A stretch of DNA of 48,531 nt from an uncultured Acetatifactor sp. (GCA_910586835.1 CAJUJU010000025.1:1-48531); one strand, 5' to 3'. Counted from the stretch's first letter, positions 25,084-33,670 are shown. Numbers and translations are program-made. Notes: generated by a model from the letters alone, not told the origin.

Positions 25084-26265
25084 ATGGGAATCAGAGCAGA
25101 GGACGTCTTCCGTCCTGGGGCATTTCCTGAATACACCTATATCTCACGAAAATCTGCCATTTCCGACCTGCCCTATGAATTCCGGTTGATGCAGGCCATC
25201 AAGGTATCCGGATTCCTGACTTCTCTGGTAGGCCCTTCCAAAATGGGAAAAACCATTTTATGCGAAAAGGTCATTGGCTTTGAACATATTGTGGAAATTT
25301 CCGGAGCAGACTTTGATGAGGATACGGATTTCTGGAAACTGGTCTCTGTCAAAGCCGGGCTTGCATACGAGGGCCAGTTTGCATCCGAAAAGCAGATTCC
25401 GAGCACCAGCGATAAATATACCAAAAAAGAAACCTTCTCTCTTACCAAGGATAAGATCATTGAATATTACAAGGAAAACAATCTGGTTCTGGTCATAGAC
25501 GACTTCCATTATGCCCCGGAGGGAAAACGGATGCAGATTGCACAGCAGCTCAAAGACGCCATCCGCAGAGGCTTCAAAGCCATTGTCGTATCCCTCCCCC
25601 ACCGGGCAGATGAAGCAATCCGGCAGAATGCAGACCTTTCCGGCCGTCTAAGCCTGATCAACATGGAGCCATGGGAAGTAGATGATTTAAAGGAAATTGC
25701 CAAGCTGGGCTTTGGAAAGCTGAACATTTCCATAGAGGATTCCATTGCGGCGCAGATTGCCGTAGAAAGCCTTTCCTCTCCTCAGCTGATGCAATATATC
25801 TGCCTGAACATCTGCACCATACTGGAAATGTCCGGGGAAGAAAGCCGGCAGATCCGCCAGGAAATTCTGGAAACTGCCTATCACTATACCACTGCGAACT
25901 TTGAATACGGAGATGTGGTGTCTCTGATGCAAAAGGGGCCGAATACACGCGGTAAAAGCCGGAACACATTCCGGACCGTCAGCGGCCAGGCACATGATAT
26001 TTACGAGCTGATTGTAAAATCTATTGCAGAAAATCCGCCCATTATGAAGCTGGCATTTGAGGATGTAAAGGAACGTATCTACCGCCTGCTTGCAGACGAC
26101 AGCAAAAAGCCTTCCCCCCAGATGCTCCGGGAAAGTCTGTCAAAGCTGAAAGAGCTTCTGTATGGACGGGAAGATATCTTCAAGGTACTTGACTGGAAAG
26201 AAGGGAGTCTGTATATTTTAGACCCTCTGTTCCTGTTCTATCTGCGATGGGGAGGCGCACGCTGA
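25084..26265 (+). CDS. P-loop ATPase of a two-gene cassette, candidate defence sensor
   Basis: 393 residues, ATG behind AAGGAGGTTTACAT. Walker A is GPSKMGKT (about residues 50-57) and Walker B LVLVIDDFHY (about 135-144). A LSGRLSLINMEPWEVDDL segment follows, like the sensor/lid region of ORC- or TniB-like ATPases. The C-terminus (about 300-393) looks like a winged helix ending GSLYILDPLFLFYLRWG, recalling the YxIxDPxxxFWLRF ending of the ATPase_2/DUF234 group. The frame overlaps or abuts the nuclease gene, so the two are translated together. Role inferred: nucleotide-dependent switch for the nuclease. Confidence 0.75.
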   Translation: MGIRAEDVFRPGAFPEYTYISRKSAISDLPYEFRLMQAIKVSGFLTSLVGPSKMGKTILCEKVIGFEHIVEISGADFDEDTDFWKLVSVKAGLAYEGQFASEKQIPSTSDKYTKKETFSLTKDKIIEYYKENNLVLVIDDFHYAPEGKRMQIAQQLKDAIRRGFKAIVVSLPHRADEAIRQNADLSGRLSLINMEPWEVDDLKEIAKLGFGKLNISIEDSIAAQIAVESLSSPQLMQYICLNICTILEMSGEESRQIRQEILETAYHYTTANFEYGDVVSLMQKGPNTRGKSRNTFRTVSGQAHDIYELIVKSIAENPPIMKLAFEDVKERIYRLLADDSKKPSPQMLRESLSKLKELLYGREDIFKVLDWKEGSLYILDPLFLFYLRWGGAR

Positions 26266-26270
26266 CAACA

Positions 26271-27014
26271 ATGTTTATTGGTACAGGTACAAGTATAACG
26301 AGTATACCGAATGCCGTCATGCGGCTGAAAAATATAAAAGGCGGTCCGGAATTTTCCGCTTTTTTGACTGACTTGAGAAATTTTTTAAAAACACTGGAAA
26401 CCGCTCCGCAATGCCTGATGGAGCTGGAGCAGCAGGCATACTATGTCATAAATGAATACTCTGACAAAGAAACCAGAGACAATCTGGATGCTGCAAGGAA
26501 ACGGGTCATCAAATATCTGGAAGAAATCATGACCGGCTGCCCTGCAGACGACCAGCTTCTCACCGTGCTGGAAAATTACTACCTTTTTCTGGAAAGCCTT
26601 CTGGAGCATCCGCCCCACAAGCGCGGCGGCATCCAAAAAGAACAGCTGTCAGGGCTGAAAATCCAGAATGAATACGACGTCCAGCACCTGCTGTATGCCT
26701 ATCTGAAACCCCTCTATCCACTGGCAAGGGCTGAGGTCAGTGAGGATACCGGCTATGGCACAGTCCGGACAGATATCTTTCTGGATTCCGATCATGTCAT
26801 TGAAGTAAAGTGCACTCGACGCAGCATGCCGCAAAAGAAACTGATAGAAGAAATGGAAGCGGATATGGTGCATTACCATGCGGAACATATCTATTTCTTT
26901 ATTTATGATAAGGAAAAAATGATTGAAAATCCCCAGCTGCTCTGCAATATCTATGAAAACAAAGTAAAAGGGAAGCAAATACATATCATTATCCATCAGC
27001 CGAAAATACTATAA
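26271..27014 (+). CDS. PD-(D/E)XK nuclease with DpnII/MboI-like C-terminal domain
   Basis: 247 residues if begun at the ATG 26271, 5 bp after the ATPase stop; an in-frame ATG at 26247 has no ribosome site. Residues 1-130 are a helical N-terminal domain (LRNFLKTLETAPQCLMELEQ and so on) without a recognised family. The C-terminal 110 residues carry IQNEYDVQHLLYAYLKPLY, the acidic TVRTDIFL and IEVKCTR, then AHXYFFIYD-type strand: the D...ExK set of a REase_DpnII-MboI nuclease domain. No methyltransferase is adjacent, so this is not a classic restriction system. It probably damages DNA when released by the ATPase. Confidence 0.75.
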   Translation: MFIGTGTSITSIPNAVMRLKNIKGGPEFSAFLTDLRNFLKTLETAPQCLMELEQQAYYVINEYSDKETRDNLDAARKRVIKYLEEIMTGCPADDQLLTVLENYYLFLESLLEHPPHKRGGIQKEQLSGLKIQNEYDVQHLLYAYLKPLYPLARAEVSEDTGYGTVRTDIFLDSDHVIEVKCTRRSMPQKKLIEEMEADMVHYHAEHIYFFIYDKEKMIENPQLLCNIYENKVKGKQIHIIIHQPKIL

Positions 27015-27020
27015 AAATCT

Positions 27021-27094
27021 TTCTGCGGAGAGAGTGTATCAACTACCAAACATATCTTTCCTGAAAAGAAATCCTTAATAAGCTCTCCGCAGAA
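27021..27094. terminator. Long-loop inverted repeat after the nuclease gene
   Basis: TTCTGCGGAGAG (27021-27032) and CTCTCCGCAGAA (27083-27094) are perfect 12-bp arms around a 50-base loop, placed between convergent genes. It may end transcription or mark the edge of the ATPase-nuclease cassette. Confidence 0.5.
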
Positions 27095-27114
27095 TGCCTT
27101 ACTGTCTCTCCTGC

Positions 27115-27834
27115 CTATTTCTCATTTTCATTGAGATATTGCAGGATCCCCATATGTATAGCCCAGGCCAGGTATTCCTGATAGTCACTGTCACAGAGTT
27201 TTTCCGCCTCGACACTGTTTGACAGAAAGCCGCACTCCACAATGACAATGGGAATTCCCGTCTTTTTCAGAAGATAATAGCTGTCATTCGCTTTGATCTG
27301 CCTATTGTTCTCCGGATCCACCTTTCCCACCAGCTGTTTCTGGATACAGTCCGCCAGCTCCTGTCCCTCTTTGCTGCCAGTATAATAGAACACCTGGGCT
27401 CCGTGCACATATTCCTCCGGATAACTGTTCTGATGAATACTGACCGTCACATCAGGGGCGGCTCGATCGATCAGCTCGATCCGTCTCTTCATATCCTGAA
27501 CCTTTTTATTGGATGCGTCCGGGTCGTTCAGCCCCGCATCGTCCTCCCGGGTCATGATCACCCTGACATCATTCGCCTCCAAATATTTTTTCACCATTTC
27601 GGCAATCTGCAGATTAATCTCCTTTTCCTTCGCCCCATTGATACCTACTTTTCCGGGATCATCCCCCCCGTGTCCCGCGTCGATCACCACGCATTTTACA
27701 TCCTCCCGCACACTTTCGGTTTCCGTCCCTCTTCCCATCGTGTACCTGACCGCTTCCTTTCCCACATACACAAGCGAGAGCAGAAGCGCCATCCCCGCAA
27801 CGGCCGAGAGAAGTCTCCGGTTCCATTTATCCAT
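27115..27834 (-). CDS. N-acetylmuramoyl-L-alanine amidase (Amidase_3, CwlD-like)
   Basis: 239 residues from the ATG at 27834, with AGGTGA 5 bp upstream. An N-terminal membrane anchor or signal (LLSAVAGMALLLSLVYVG) precedes an Amidase_3 domain: VVIDAGHGGDDPGKVG with zinc His, KEKEINLQIAEMVKKYL, VSIHQNS with the second His, and IVECGFLSN with the catalytic Glu. It cleaves the amide between muramic acid and stem peptide. The compact form resembles CwlD, which acts in spore cortex maturation. Confidence 0.9.
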   Translation of the reverse strand: MDKWNRRLLSAVAGMALLLSLVYVGKEAVRYTMGRGTETESVREDVKCVVIDAGHGGDDPGKVGINGAKEKEINLQIAEMVKKYLEANDVRVIMTREDDAGLNDPDASNKKVQDMKRRIELIDRAAPDVTVSIHQNSYPEEYVHGAQVFYYTGSKEGQELADCIQKQLVGKVDPENNRQIKANDSYYLLKKTGIPIVIVECGFLSNSVEAEKLCDSDYQEYLAWAIHMGILQYLNENEK

Positions 27835-28062
27835 CCCTGTCACCTGTACCCAATCTGTTTTTCTTCATATATATTCTTTCTCCTTCTTTCCTATTCCCAA
27901 GCTGTCGGCCCCCTTTTTATTCCGTTCAGCCAGAAGGCTGAACTGTTCCCTTAATTTTTCTTAAAGAACCTCAAAACTATTGCATTGCTCTTCCTTTTAT
28001 TATAATATAAAAGCAGCATCGGTTGGTATACGGATGCAAGAGGTAAATAGAGGAATGTTGAA

Positions 28063-28935
28063 ATGAAAAACTCCAGGAAAATCCTGTCTGCAGTATTGAT
28101 AGCCGCAGCAGCGATATGTCTGATTGCCGCCATTGCATTGACGGCACAGCGGTTTACAGATACCATGCAGACCCGCAATACAATGGATGAACTGCGGACC
28201 TCCACGGAGCCCCTGCCCCCGGAGAGTTCTTCCGAGCCGGAGGAATCCCCTTCCCCCAGCCCTGTCCCGGAAAGTACCCCGGAGCCTGTGGAAACACCGA
28301 CCCCCACCCCCTCTCCGGTAGTCAACCCATACCTTGACAGTTTCCTGGCAAACGATGACATGGCTGCGTGGCTTCAGATTCCCGGGACAGATATAGACTA
28401 CCCGGTTATGTGGACCCCACGGGATGAAGAATATTATCTCCGCAGAGGCTTCGACGGCGCCCGGAATCAAAACGGCTGTCTGATTCTGGATACCGACAGT
28501 TGTCTTGACCCGCTGACGACTAACCTCATAATACATGGGCATAATATGAGATCAGGAACCATGTTTGGCACCCTGGAAGACTACGAGGATGAGGCTTACT
28601 GCCAGGAACATAACCGCATCATCTTATATACAGAAGATTGTCAGCGTAATTATGAGGTAGTTGCGGTATTTCGTTCCCAGGTATACAAAAAGTCTGATAC
28701 TGTATTTAAGTTCTACAAATTCTTTCAGGCAGACACCCAGGAAGAATTTGATGATTTTTACGAAAATATAAAGGCATTGTCTTTATATGACACCGGTGTC
28801 ACAACAGAGTTCGGAGATTGTTTCATCACATTAACCACCTGCTCTAACCATGTGGAGCAGGGAAGATTCGTCGTTGTCGCAAAAGAGGTCGAAAGCGGCG
28901 ACACCTATCTTCCCCTCGAAGAAGAAGTTGAATAA
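28063..28935 (+). CDS. Class B sortase
   Basis: 290 residues with an N-terminal membrane helix (8-28), a Pro/Ser/Glu-rich spacer (47-88) and a sortase domain. Catalytic residues: His160 in NLIIHGHNM, Cys260 in ITLTTCSNH, Arg268 in EQGRFVVVA. The TxTC-S and HGHN context is class B. Such enzymes anchor proteins at an (S/P/N)PxTG-type motif to cell wall peptidoglycan. Fifteen bases downstream lies a protein ending in VPKTGD, its probable substrate. Confidence 0.9.
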   Translation: MKNSRKILSAVLIAAAAICLIAAIALTAQRFTDTMQTRNTMDELRTSTEPLPPESSSEPEESPSPSPVPESTPEPVETPTPTPSPVVNPYLDSFLANDDMAAWLQIPGTDIDYPVMWTPRDEEYYLRRGFDGARNQNGCLILDTDSCLDPLTTNLIIHGHNMRSGTMFGTLEDYEDEAYCQEHNRIILYTEDCQRNYEVVAVFRSQVYKKSDTVFKFYKFFQADTQEEFDDFYENIKALSLYDTGVTTEFGDCFITLTTCSNHVEQGRFVVVAKEVESGDTYLPLEEEVE

Positions 28936-28950
28936 AAAGGAGGCTTCATT

Positions 28951-29814
28951 ATGAAAAGAAGAAGTAAAGTATTCGCATCACTGCTGGCCGCAGCCGCCCT
29001 TCTGTTGTCTGCCGGCAACACCCTGACCGTAAAGGCTGAAGAACCTGTTACCTACTCGGTACAGTACCTTGGCGGAGAAATCAACCAGTGGCGCTTTCTG
29101 ACCGGGTCAACCTTCGACACCACACAGGCCCACATGGGCGCCGATCTCCTCCCCACTCTGTTGAAGGACGGGGATTTAGTGGTAGTCTACAACGGAGAAG
29201 ACAAGCCTCAGAAAACGCTTGATCTGGGTTCGGCAAAGCTTGGCAATCTCACCGTTTATCAAGGTGCCACCGCCATTGTCACCACCGGCGGAGTCAAGGA
29301 CTGTTATATTCTGGCCGACACCTACTGTGCCGTCAACGGCGATGTAACCAACGCGTATCTCTATGACAATGCAACCTGTACCTTCAACGATAATGTGCTG
29401 GATATGACTCTCTACATCAACGATAAGCCTCATTCCAACATCACCTGCGGCGGAACAGTGGGACGCTTCTATGTTTACTCCCTCTCTGCCGACAAATCAA
29501 CAAATGTATTTTACGACATTGCTGCCGGCGCTATGAAAATGGAAAACGGAACCTTCCAGATTCCTTACGACAAGTACAGTCCCACTCCCTCGGAGGATTA
29601 CACAAATGCAATGGAATCCGCTTCCAATCCCGTTCCCCCGGCAGAAGATACTCCCGCCGAAACACCTGCTGAAAGCACTCCTGCTCAGATGCCTGCCGAT
29701 GAATATGACCATGTTCCCAAAACCGGCGACAGCACGTTATACCTGTGGCTGTTCTGTGCCTCTGCAGCCTGCCTTACAGGTGGCCTTCTTCTCCGAAACC
29801 AAAAGCATAGCTAA
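28951..29814 (+). CDS. Sortase-anchored surface protein, VPKTGD sorting signal
   Basis: 287 residues, ATG behind AAAAGGAGGCTTCATT. A signal peptide ends near TVKAEE (residue 29). The body is beta-rich without a known domain, and is followed by a Pro/Ala/Thr/Glu spacer (220-250). The sorting signal VPKTG is at about 255-259, followed by a hydrophobic helix and the tail RNQKHS. The motif resembles the SPKTG/PPKTG signals of clostridial SrtB rather than canonical LPXTG. Directly after the sortase gene and probably its dedicated substrate; it may be a minor cell wall adhesin. Confidence 0.85.
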   Translation: MKRRSKVFASLLAAAALLLSAGNTLTVKAEEPVTYSVQYLGGEINQWRFLTGSTFDTTQAHMGADLLPTLLKDGDLVVVYNGEDKPQKTLDLGSAKLGNLTVYQGATAIVTTGGVKDCYILADTYCAVNGDVTNAYLYDNATCTFNDNVLDMTLYINDKPHSNITCGGTVGRFYVYSLSADKSTNVFYDIAAGAMKMENGTFQIPYDKYSPTPSEDYTNAMESASNPVPPAEDTPAETPAESTPAQMPADEYDHVPKTGDSTLYLWLFCASAACLTGGLLLRNQKHS

Positions 29815-29850
29815 TAGGAAAAATAAAAAACCTGTCTTTTCCACAAGCAA

Positions 29851-29879
29851 AAAAGGAATCGCTCCAGCGGTTCCTTTTT
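29851..29879 (+). terminator. Terminator of the sortase operon
   Basis: AGGAATCGCT pairs with AGCGGTTCCT across a two-base turn, with an A-tract before and TTTTT after. It lies 37 bp past the surface-protein stop. Confidence 0.75.
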
Positions 29880-29934
29880 CTGTTCTTTTTCTGTTCTTTC
29901 TCTGTTCTTCTCCGATCCTTCTTTGCTTACTGTT

Positions 29935-30060
29935 CCTTCTTCGCTTCTCTGTCCCTTCTTCGCTTCTCTGTTCCTTCTTCGCTTCTCTGTTCCTTCTTCG
30001 CTTCTCTGTCCCTTCTTCGCTTCTCTGTTCCTTCTTCGCTTCTCTGTTCCTTCTTCGCTT
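29935..30060. repeat. 19-bp tandem repeat, six copies plus a partial, in 57-bp higher order
   Basis: The unit CCTTCTTCGCTTCTCTGTT starts at 29935, 29954, 29973, 29992, 30011 and 30030. The last base runs C,T,T,C,T,T, so the array is two 57-bp blocks of three units each, with a degenerate seventh copy. It is wholly pyrimidine-rich on the plus strand and lies between convergent genes. It does not code for anything credible. Confidence 0.9.
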
Positions 30061-30090
30061 TCTCTTCTTTCTCTATTCTTTTTCTTTCGG

Positions 30091-31806
30091 TCAGTTTGTC
30101 TGTGCGTACGCGCTCACCAGCTCCCATACAGCCTGTGTTCCGTAGCCCAATCTCCACACGGCAACACCACCGATATTTCTCGTTCCCATCACATTAAGCT
30201 TTACCTTCAGCGACTCCAAATCCTCAATCCAGATCTGATAAAGGGTATCACCGCTCTTCCACTCCACATAATTCTGACAGGTGGTTTCATCCCACTCGGC
30301 GGCGCCTTCCTTTCCTACACGCTTCAGATAATCGTTCATATTACACAACGGAATGGCATCATCCGTCACCTGAGTCCCCTCTGTCTTCCACACCCGGGTA
30401 TAAAAAGGAAGGGCATTTATTACCTTTTCGGGAGCCACCTGCTCCAGCGTCCGATCCAGACCACCCGATACATAATCGATGCTGGCAACACTTCCCGCTT
30501 CTCCACATCCGCCCCAATGCTCGTCATATCCCATGATGATCACATAGTCCGCGACCTGTCCCTGAATATCCAGCCTAGCGTAATTGGTGGAATTCAGCGG
30601 TACATAATTGTCAATGGATAAGGTCAGGCCGTTCTTCCGGCACAGCACGGACAGTTCTCTTAAAAACTGATTAAAGTGTTCCCTGCTCTCCCCTGACAGC
30701 TTCTCAAAGTCAATATTGATGCCGTCAAGTCCGCACTCCAGCGTTGCAGCAACCATATCCTGTACCAGTTTTTGACGCCTTGATGTGGCAGAAAAAAGGT
30801 GGTTCCCGTCAATCTGCTGGCCGGCATTGAAATCATCCCAGACTCCCCAAACATTCAGCCCATAACCATGAGCCCGGTTTACATACTGTGCAGATGCGAA
30901 GGAGCGAAATGAACCTTCACTGTCCGTCAGACTGAACCAGGTAGGCGCTATGACATTCATACCTTTTCCTTCCGCCACCACTGCATCCAGCGTTTCATTT
31001 CCGCCAAGCCCGTATACAGCATGCCACCCCAGACTGATCCGCCCCTCCGGCGCCGCCCCGGTATACTCTGCCGGGACATAGTCTGTCACGGGTATCTCTA
31101 CTTCCGTGTTCAGGTTCTCCAGTCTTTTATTTTCCACATATCCGATCATGGAGTCGGCGGTTTTCACCCTGCTCCAGGTATCCATCTCCTCCAGCAGCTC
31201 CACCGTCTCTCCCTTTTCCAGTTCCCTCAGAATTGCGCTCTTGATGCCTCCCAAAACGCGAAGCTGGGTCTTTTTGGCAATATCATAGGTTTGCTTCACC
31301 CCCCACTCCGTGTATACCTGAAGGTGTCTGTCAAATCTTTCCCAGGAAAAATTTGCAAAGAGCCTCACATAATCCGCCGCCACATAAAGCTTGTCCCCCG
31401 CCAGATAGCATACTGTATATTCCGTGGCATGATCTCCCTGGCTGTCGCTGTAGCCCGCCTGACCAAAATTCGCGGTAAAAGTCTCGTCTGCCGAAGTGAA
31501 CAGCAGTTTCTGCTCAGTCCGATCCGCATAAAAAATCTCATTGAAGTAAGTCTTTACCGTATCCAGGTCAAAGTAAACTACTCCTCCATTCACCACAGCC
31601 TGTTCCGGAATAAAGTCATCCTGCAAAACAATGGCAAGACTTCCGTCCTCTCCTTCCGCTGCTCCATCCGTCACTCCATAATATTCATTCAGATCCGCAT
31701 GTTCCTTGCTGTAGGAATACCTCTCTATCAGCTTTCCGCCAAAGCTCACTGCTCCGACTATAACGATCAGCAATATAGCTATTATCACCGGTATCATTTT
31801 TTTCAT
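30091..31806 (-). CDS. Membrane-anchored GH18 glycosidase with SH3-like domain
   Basis: 571 residues: membrane anchor (3-24), a degenerate copper-amine-oxidase-like or stalk region (about 55-165), a bacterial SH3 domain (about 175-235, KKTQLRVLGGIKSAILRELE... SMIGYVENKRLE) and a GH18 domain (about 250-565). The GH18 signature DGINIDFEKL supplies the DxxDxE catalytic Glu; VIIMGYDEHWGG and GGVAVWRLGYG are the barrel ends of the YaaH/SleL group, which cleave N-acetylglucosaminyl bonds in peptidoglycan. Probable role in wall turnover or spore cortex lysis. Confidence 0.87.
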   Translation of the reverse strand: MKKMIPVIIAILLIVIVGAVSFGGKLIERYSYSKEHADLNEYYGVTDGAAEGEDGSLAIVLQDDFIPEQAVVNGGVVYFDLDTVKTYFNEIFYADRTEQKLLFTSADETFTANFGQAGYSDSQGDHATEYTVCYLAGDKLYVAADYVRLFANFSWERFDRHLQVYTEWGVKQTYDIAKKTQLRVLGGIKSAILRELEKGETVELLEEMDTWSRVKTADSMIGYVENKRLENLNTEVEIPVTDYVPAEYTGAAPEGRISLGWHAVYGLGGNETLDAVVAEGKGMNVIAPTWFSLTDSEGSFRSFASAQYVNRAHGYGLNVWGVWDDFNAGQQIDGNHLFSATSRRQKLVQDMVAATLECGLDGINIDFEKLSGESREHFNQFLRELSVLCRKNGLTLSIDNYVPLNSTNYARLDIQGQVADYVIIMGYDEHWGGCGEAGSVASIDYVSGGLDRTLEQVAPEKVINALPFYTRVWKTEGTQVTDDAIPLCNMNDYLKRVGKEGAAEWDETTCQNYVEWKSGDTLYQIWIEDLESLKVKLNVMGTRNIGGVAVWRLGYGTQAVWELVSAYAQTN

Positions 31807-31873
31807 TATCTGATATAGTTCCTTCCCTGTTTAAAAGTGTGTATGAGTAACTGTCCGTATTCTGTAGAATCGA

Positions 31874-31935
31874 ACAGTTACATCATAACACATTCGATGT
31901 ATTAAGTCATTACCATTTTTTTGAGTATATACTCA
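31874..31935 (-). promoter_or_regulatory. Promoter region of the GH18 gene with a 14-bp palindrome
   Basis: On the minus strand ATGACT, 17 bp and TATGAT make a weak sigma-A promoter near 31908-31880. Upstream is the perfect palindrome TGAGTATATACTCA (31922-31935), a likely operator. A further inverted pair CCTGCCGCC/GGCGGCAGG spans 31963-32008. Confidence 0.5.
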
Positions 31936-32033
31936 TTTTGTAACATTTCTGTAACATCGTTTCCTGCCGCCTCAGCACAAGAGGCAATCCTTTTCTTACG
32001 GCGGCAGGCTTACGAGCTCAGGAGGTATGCGGC

Positions 32034-32270
32034 TTACTGCTCGGTAACTCTGTCGAAACGCACCTGTTCAAGCTTGCCTGCATCACCAAATACATAATCT
32101 GCCATATAAGGGCTGTTTTCCCGCACGGATCTCGCTGCCGCCTCGCTGGGAAGCGCCGTCTCACCGTCCACATAAAGCCCTACACCTTTATCACGCATCT
32201 GCTCAAAAAGAGCCTCCATGTATTCTCTGGCAGATTCCAGATCTGTCATTACTGCATTTTTTTCATACAA
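32034..32270 (-). CDS. Small conserved hypothetical protein
   Basis: 78 residues from a TTG at 32270, 7 bp after GGAGGA; the longer frame from ATG 32285 would place that site inside the gene. Acidic, soluble, helical then mixed (MTDLESAREYMEALFEQMRD, KGVGLYVDGETALPSEAAAR). No family is recognised. Its only evident promoter lies about 340 bp upstream (32611-32639), so it has a long structured leader. The start is uncertain. Confidence 0.55.
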   Translation of the reverse strand: MYEKNAVMTDLESAREYMEALFEQMRDKGVGLYVDGETALPSEAAARSVRENSPYMADYVFGDAGKLEQVRFDRVTEQ

Positions 32271-32284
32271 TTGGTTTTCCTCCA

Positions 32285-32610
32285 TCCATTAAGAATGACC
32301 AAAAGGATCGTGATGAATCGTAAATGCGCCCGGCTGTACTCCTCCGGCAAAATCTGCCAGCTTCAAAAGAGATTAAAATGAATTATTTTTGTGAAAAATT
32401 GTTAGTTGAAAAACCATGACTGTGCAGGCACCAGCTTCTGTGCGTCAACACTTGCAAGACATCCATAGAATATATGTCAGAATTCTCAGATTCGCCATAT
32501 AATATGATTAGGATGAAACGGGACGATTCGCCCCCGATAAAGTTAAATCAACTGAATTTACAGACCGCGCCTCCTTTCGTGTACCGATTGCCGGAGGCAT
32601 TTACAACACG
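32285..32610 (-). other. Long untranslated leader or non-coding RNA candidate
   Basis: About 320 bp without a convincing gene downstream of a strong minus-strand promoter. The RNA would begin near 32604 with a GCCTCC...GGAGGC hairpin (32598-32593 with 32574-32569) followed by further short stems, for example CGGG/CCCG around 32530-32519. I could not match it to a known riboswitch or ncRNA. Confidence 0.4.
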
Positions 32611-32639
32611 ATTATAGTATATTATTTTTGTTTTGGCAA
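32611..32639 (-). promoter_or_regulatory. Strong minus-strand promoter
   Basis: TTGCCA (32639-32634), 17-bp spacer, TATAAT (32616-32611). Confidence 0.7.
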
Positions 32640-32685
32640 GCTTTATCTGAAAATTATTAAAAATAATTAAACTTGAATCCTGCTA

Positions 32686-32714
32686 TTGACTAAAAAGGTG
32701 CAAGAGGATATGAT
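32686..32714 (+). promoter_or_regulatory. mecA promoter
   Basis: TTGACT (32686-32691), 17 bp, TATGAT (32709-32714). The roughly 125-nt leader contains two hairpins (GGGCGC/GCGCCC near 32768-32790 and ATGTGT/ACACAT near 32810-32826). Confidence 0.7.
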
Positions 32715-32844
32715 ACTTTTAATTCCCCGAAGACCTGTACTTTTTGCAATTTTGAATATAAATGCCCGGCGGGCGCCTCACCCTGCGCCCTGGTTAAAGT
32801 ATGTGTTTTGCACTGTCTTACACATCGGGCGGATGGGAGTCTGA

Positions 32845-33561
32845 ATGAAAATAGAAAAAGTAAATGAGAATCAGATCCGCTGCACGCTGACCCGCGAGGA
32901 TCTTGCCAGCCGCGAATTAAAGATAAGCGAACTTGCCTATGGCACGGAAAAGGCGAAAAATCTGTTCCGTGACATGATGCGGCAGGCCAATTTTGAATTT
33001 GGATTTGAAGCGGAGGATATTCCGCTTATGATCGAGGCGATTCCGCTGAACGCAGAATGTATTGTGCTGATCATTACAAAGGTGGAGGATCCCGAAGAGC
33101 TGGATACCCGTTTTTCCAGATTTGCCCCCTCTGTCACGGAAGACGAAGAATTGGAGGAATATGCGGAAGCCGGAGCCGACGAGGTGCTTGACCTGTTCCG
33201 CAGGCTGCAGACAGAACAGAACGAGACGGCCGGAACGGATGCGGCCCCCAATGCCGGACAGGGAACCGCGGCCCTCTCGCGGGTGTTCCGAATGGATAGT
33301 CTCCAGGCAGTTATGAGCGTCAGCCAGCTGATCGCATCCCATTTCCAGGGTGCCAGCACACTTTACAAGGAAGCCGCCTCCGGAAAGTTTTTCCTGCTGC
33401 TCACCGGAACCGAAGAAACACAGTCCTCCTTCGACCGGGTCTGCAACATTGTCTCCGAGTACGGAACGCTGCAGCGCAGTTTTTCCGGTACCAGCGGCTT
33501 TCTGACGGAGCACTGTGAGGCGCTGATCCGCAATACTGCGGTACAGTCCCTGGGAATATAA
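32845..33561 (+). CDS. mecA: MecA-family adaptor protein
   Basis: 238 residues, ATG behind GGGAGTCTGA. The NegA/MecA pattern is present: the N-terminal substrate-binding part (MKIEKVNENQIRCTLTREDL, then RDMMRQANFEFGFEAEDIPL, MIEAIPLNAECIVLIITKV), an acidic linker (about 95-140), and a C-terminal ClpC-binding fold (FRMDSLQAVMSVSQLIASHF, LYKEAASGKFFLLLTGTEET). MecA delivers substrates to ClpCP and in B. subtilis restrains competence. It is monocistronic here. Confidence 0.88.
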   Translation: MKIEKVNENQIRCTLTREDLASRELKISELAYGTEKAKNLFRDMMRQANFEFGFEAEDIPLMIEAIPLNAECIVLIITKVEDPEELDTRFSRFAPSVTEDEELEEYAEAGADEVLDLFRRLQTEQNETAGTDAAPNAGQGTAALSRVFRMDSLQAVMSVSQLIASHFQGASTLYKEAASGKFFLLLTGTEETQSSFDRVCNIVSEYGTLQRSFSGTSGFLTEHCEALIRNTAVQSLGI

Positions 33562-33620
33562 AAGAACCATTTCACCCGGGTAGTTCTCTGCCCTTTGGGG
33601 ACGGAATATGATTATTCAGA

Positions 33621-33661
33621 AAAGGAGACGGCATGCAGAATCACACGCCGTCTCCTCTTTC
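33621..33661. terminator. Bidirectional terminator between mecA and the DUF1858 gene
   Basis: AAAGGAGACGGC pairs with GCCGTCTCCTCTTT (33647-33660), giving A- and T-rich flanks on both strands. Confidence 0.8.
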
Positions 33662-33670
33662 CTTTTATGC

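Noticed and set aside
29935..30060. CRISPR-like array
   Set aside because: The repeats are directly abutting without spacers and there are no cas genes.
29927..30157. Minus-strand frame of 76 codons rich in Arg, Glu and Lys
   Set aside because: It is produced by the 19-bp repeat array; the 57-bp period keeps any frame open. No ribosome site.
32411..32450. c-di-GMP (GEMM) riboswitch suggested by GACGCACAG on the minus strand
   Set aside because: Only that short motif matches; the GCAAA/CCGGC core and receptor parts are missing.
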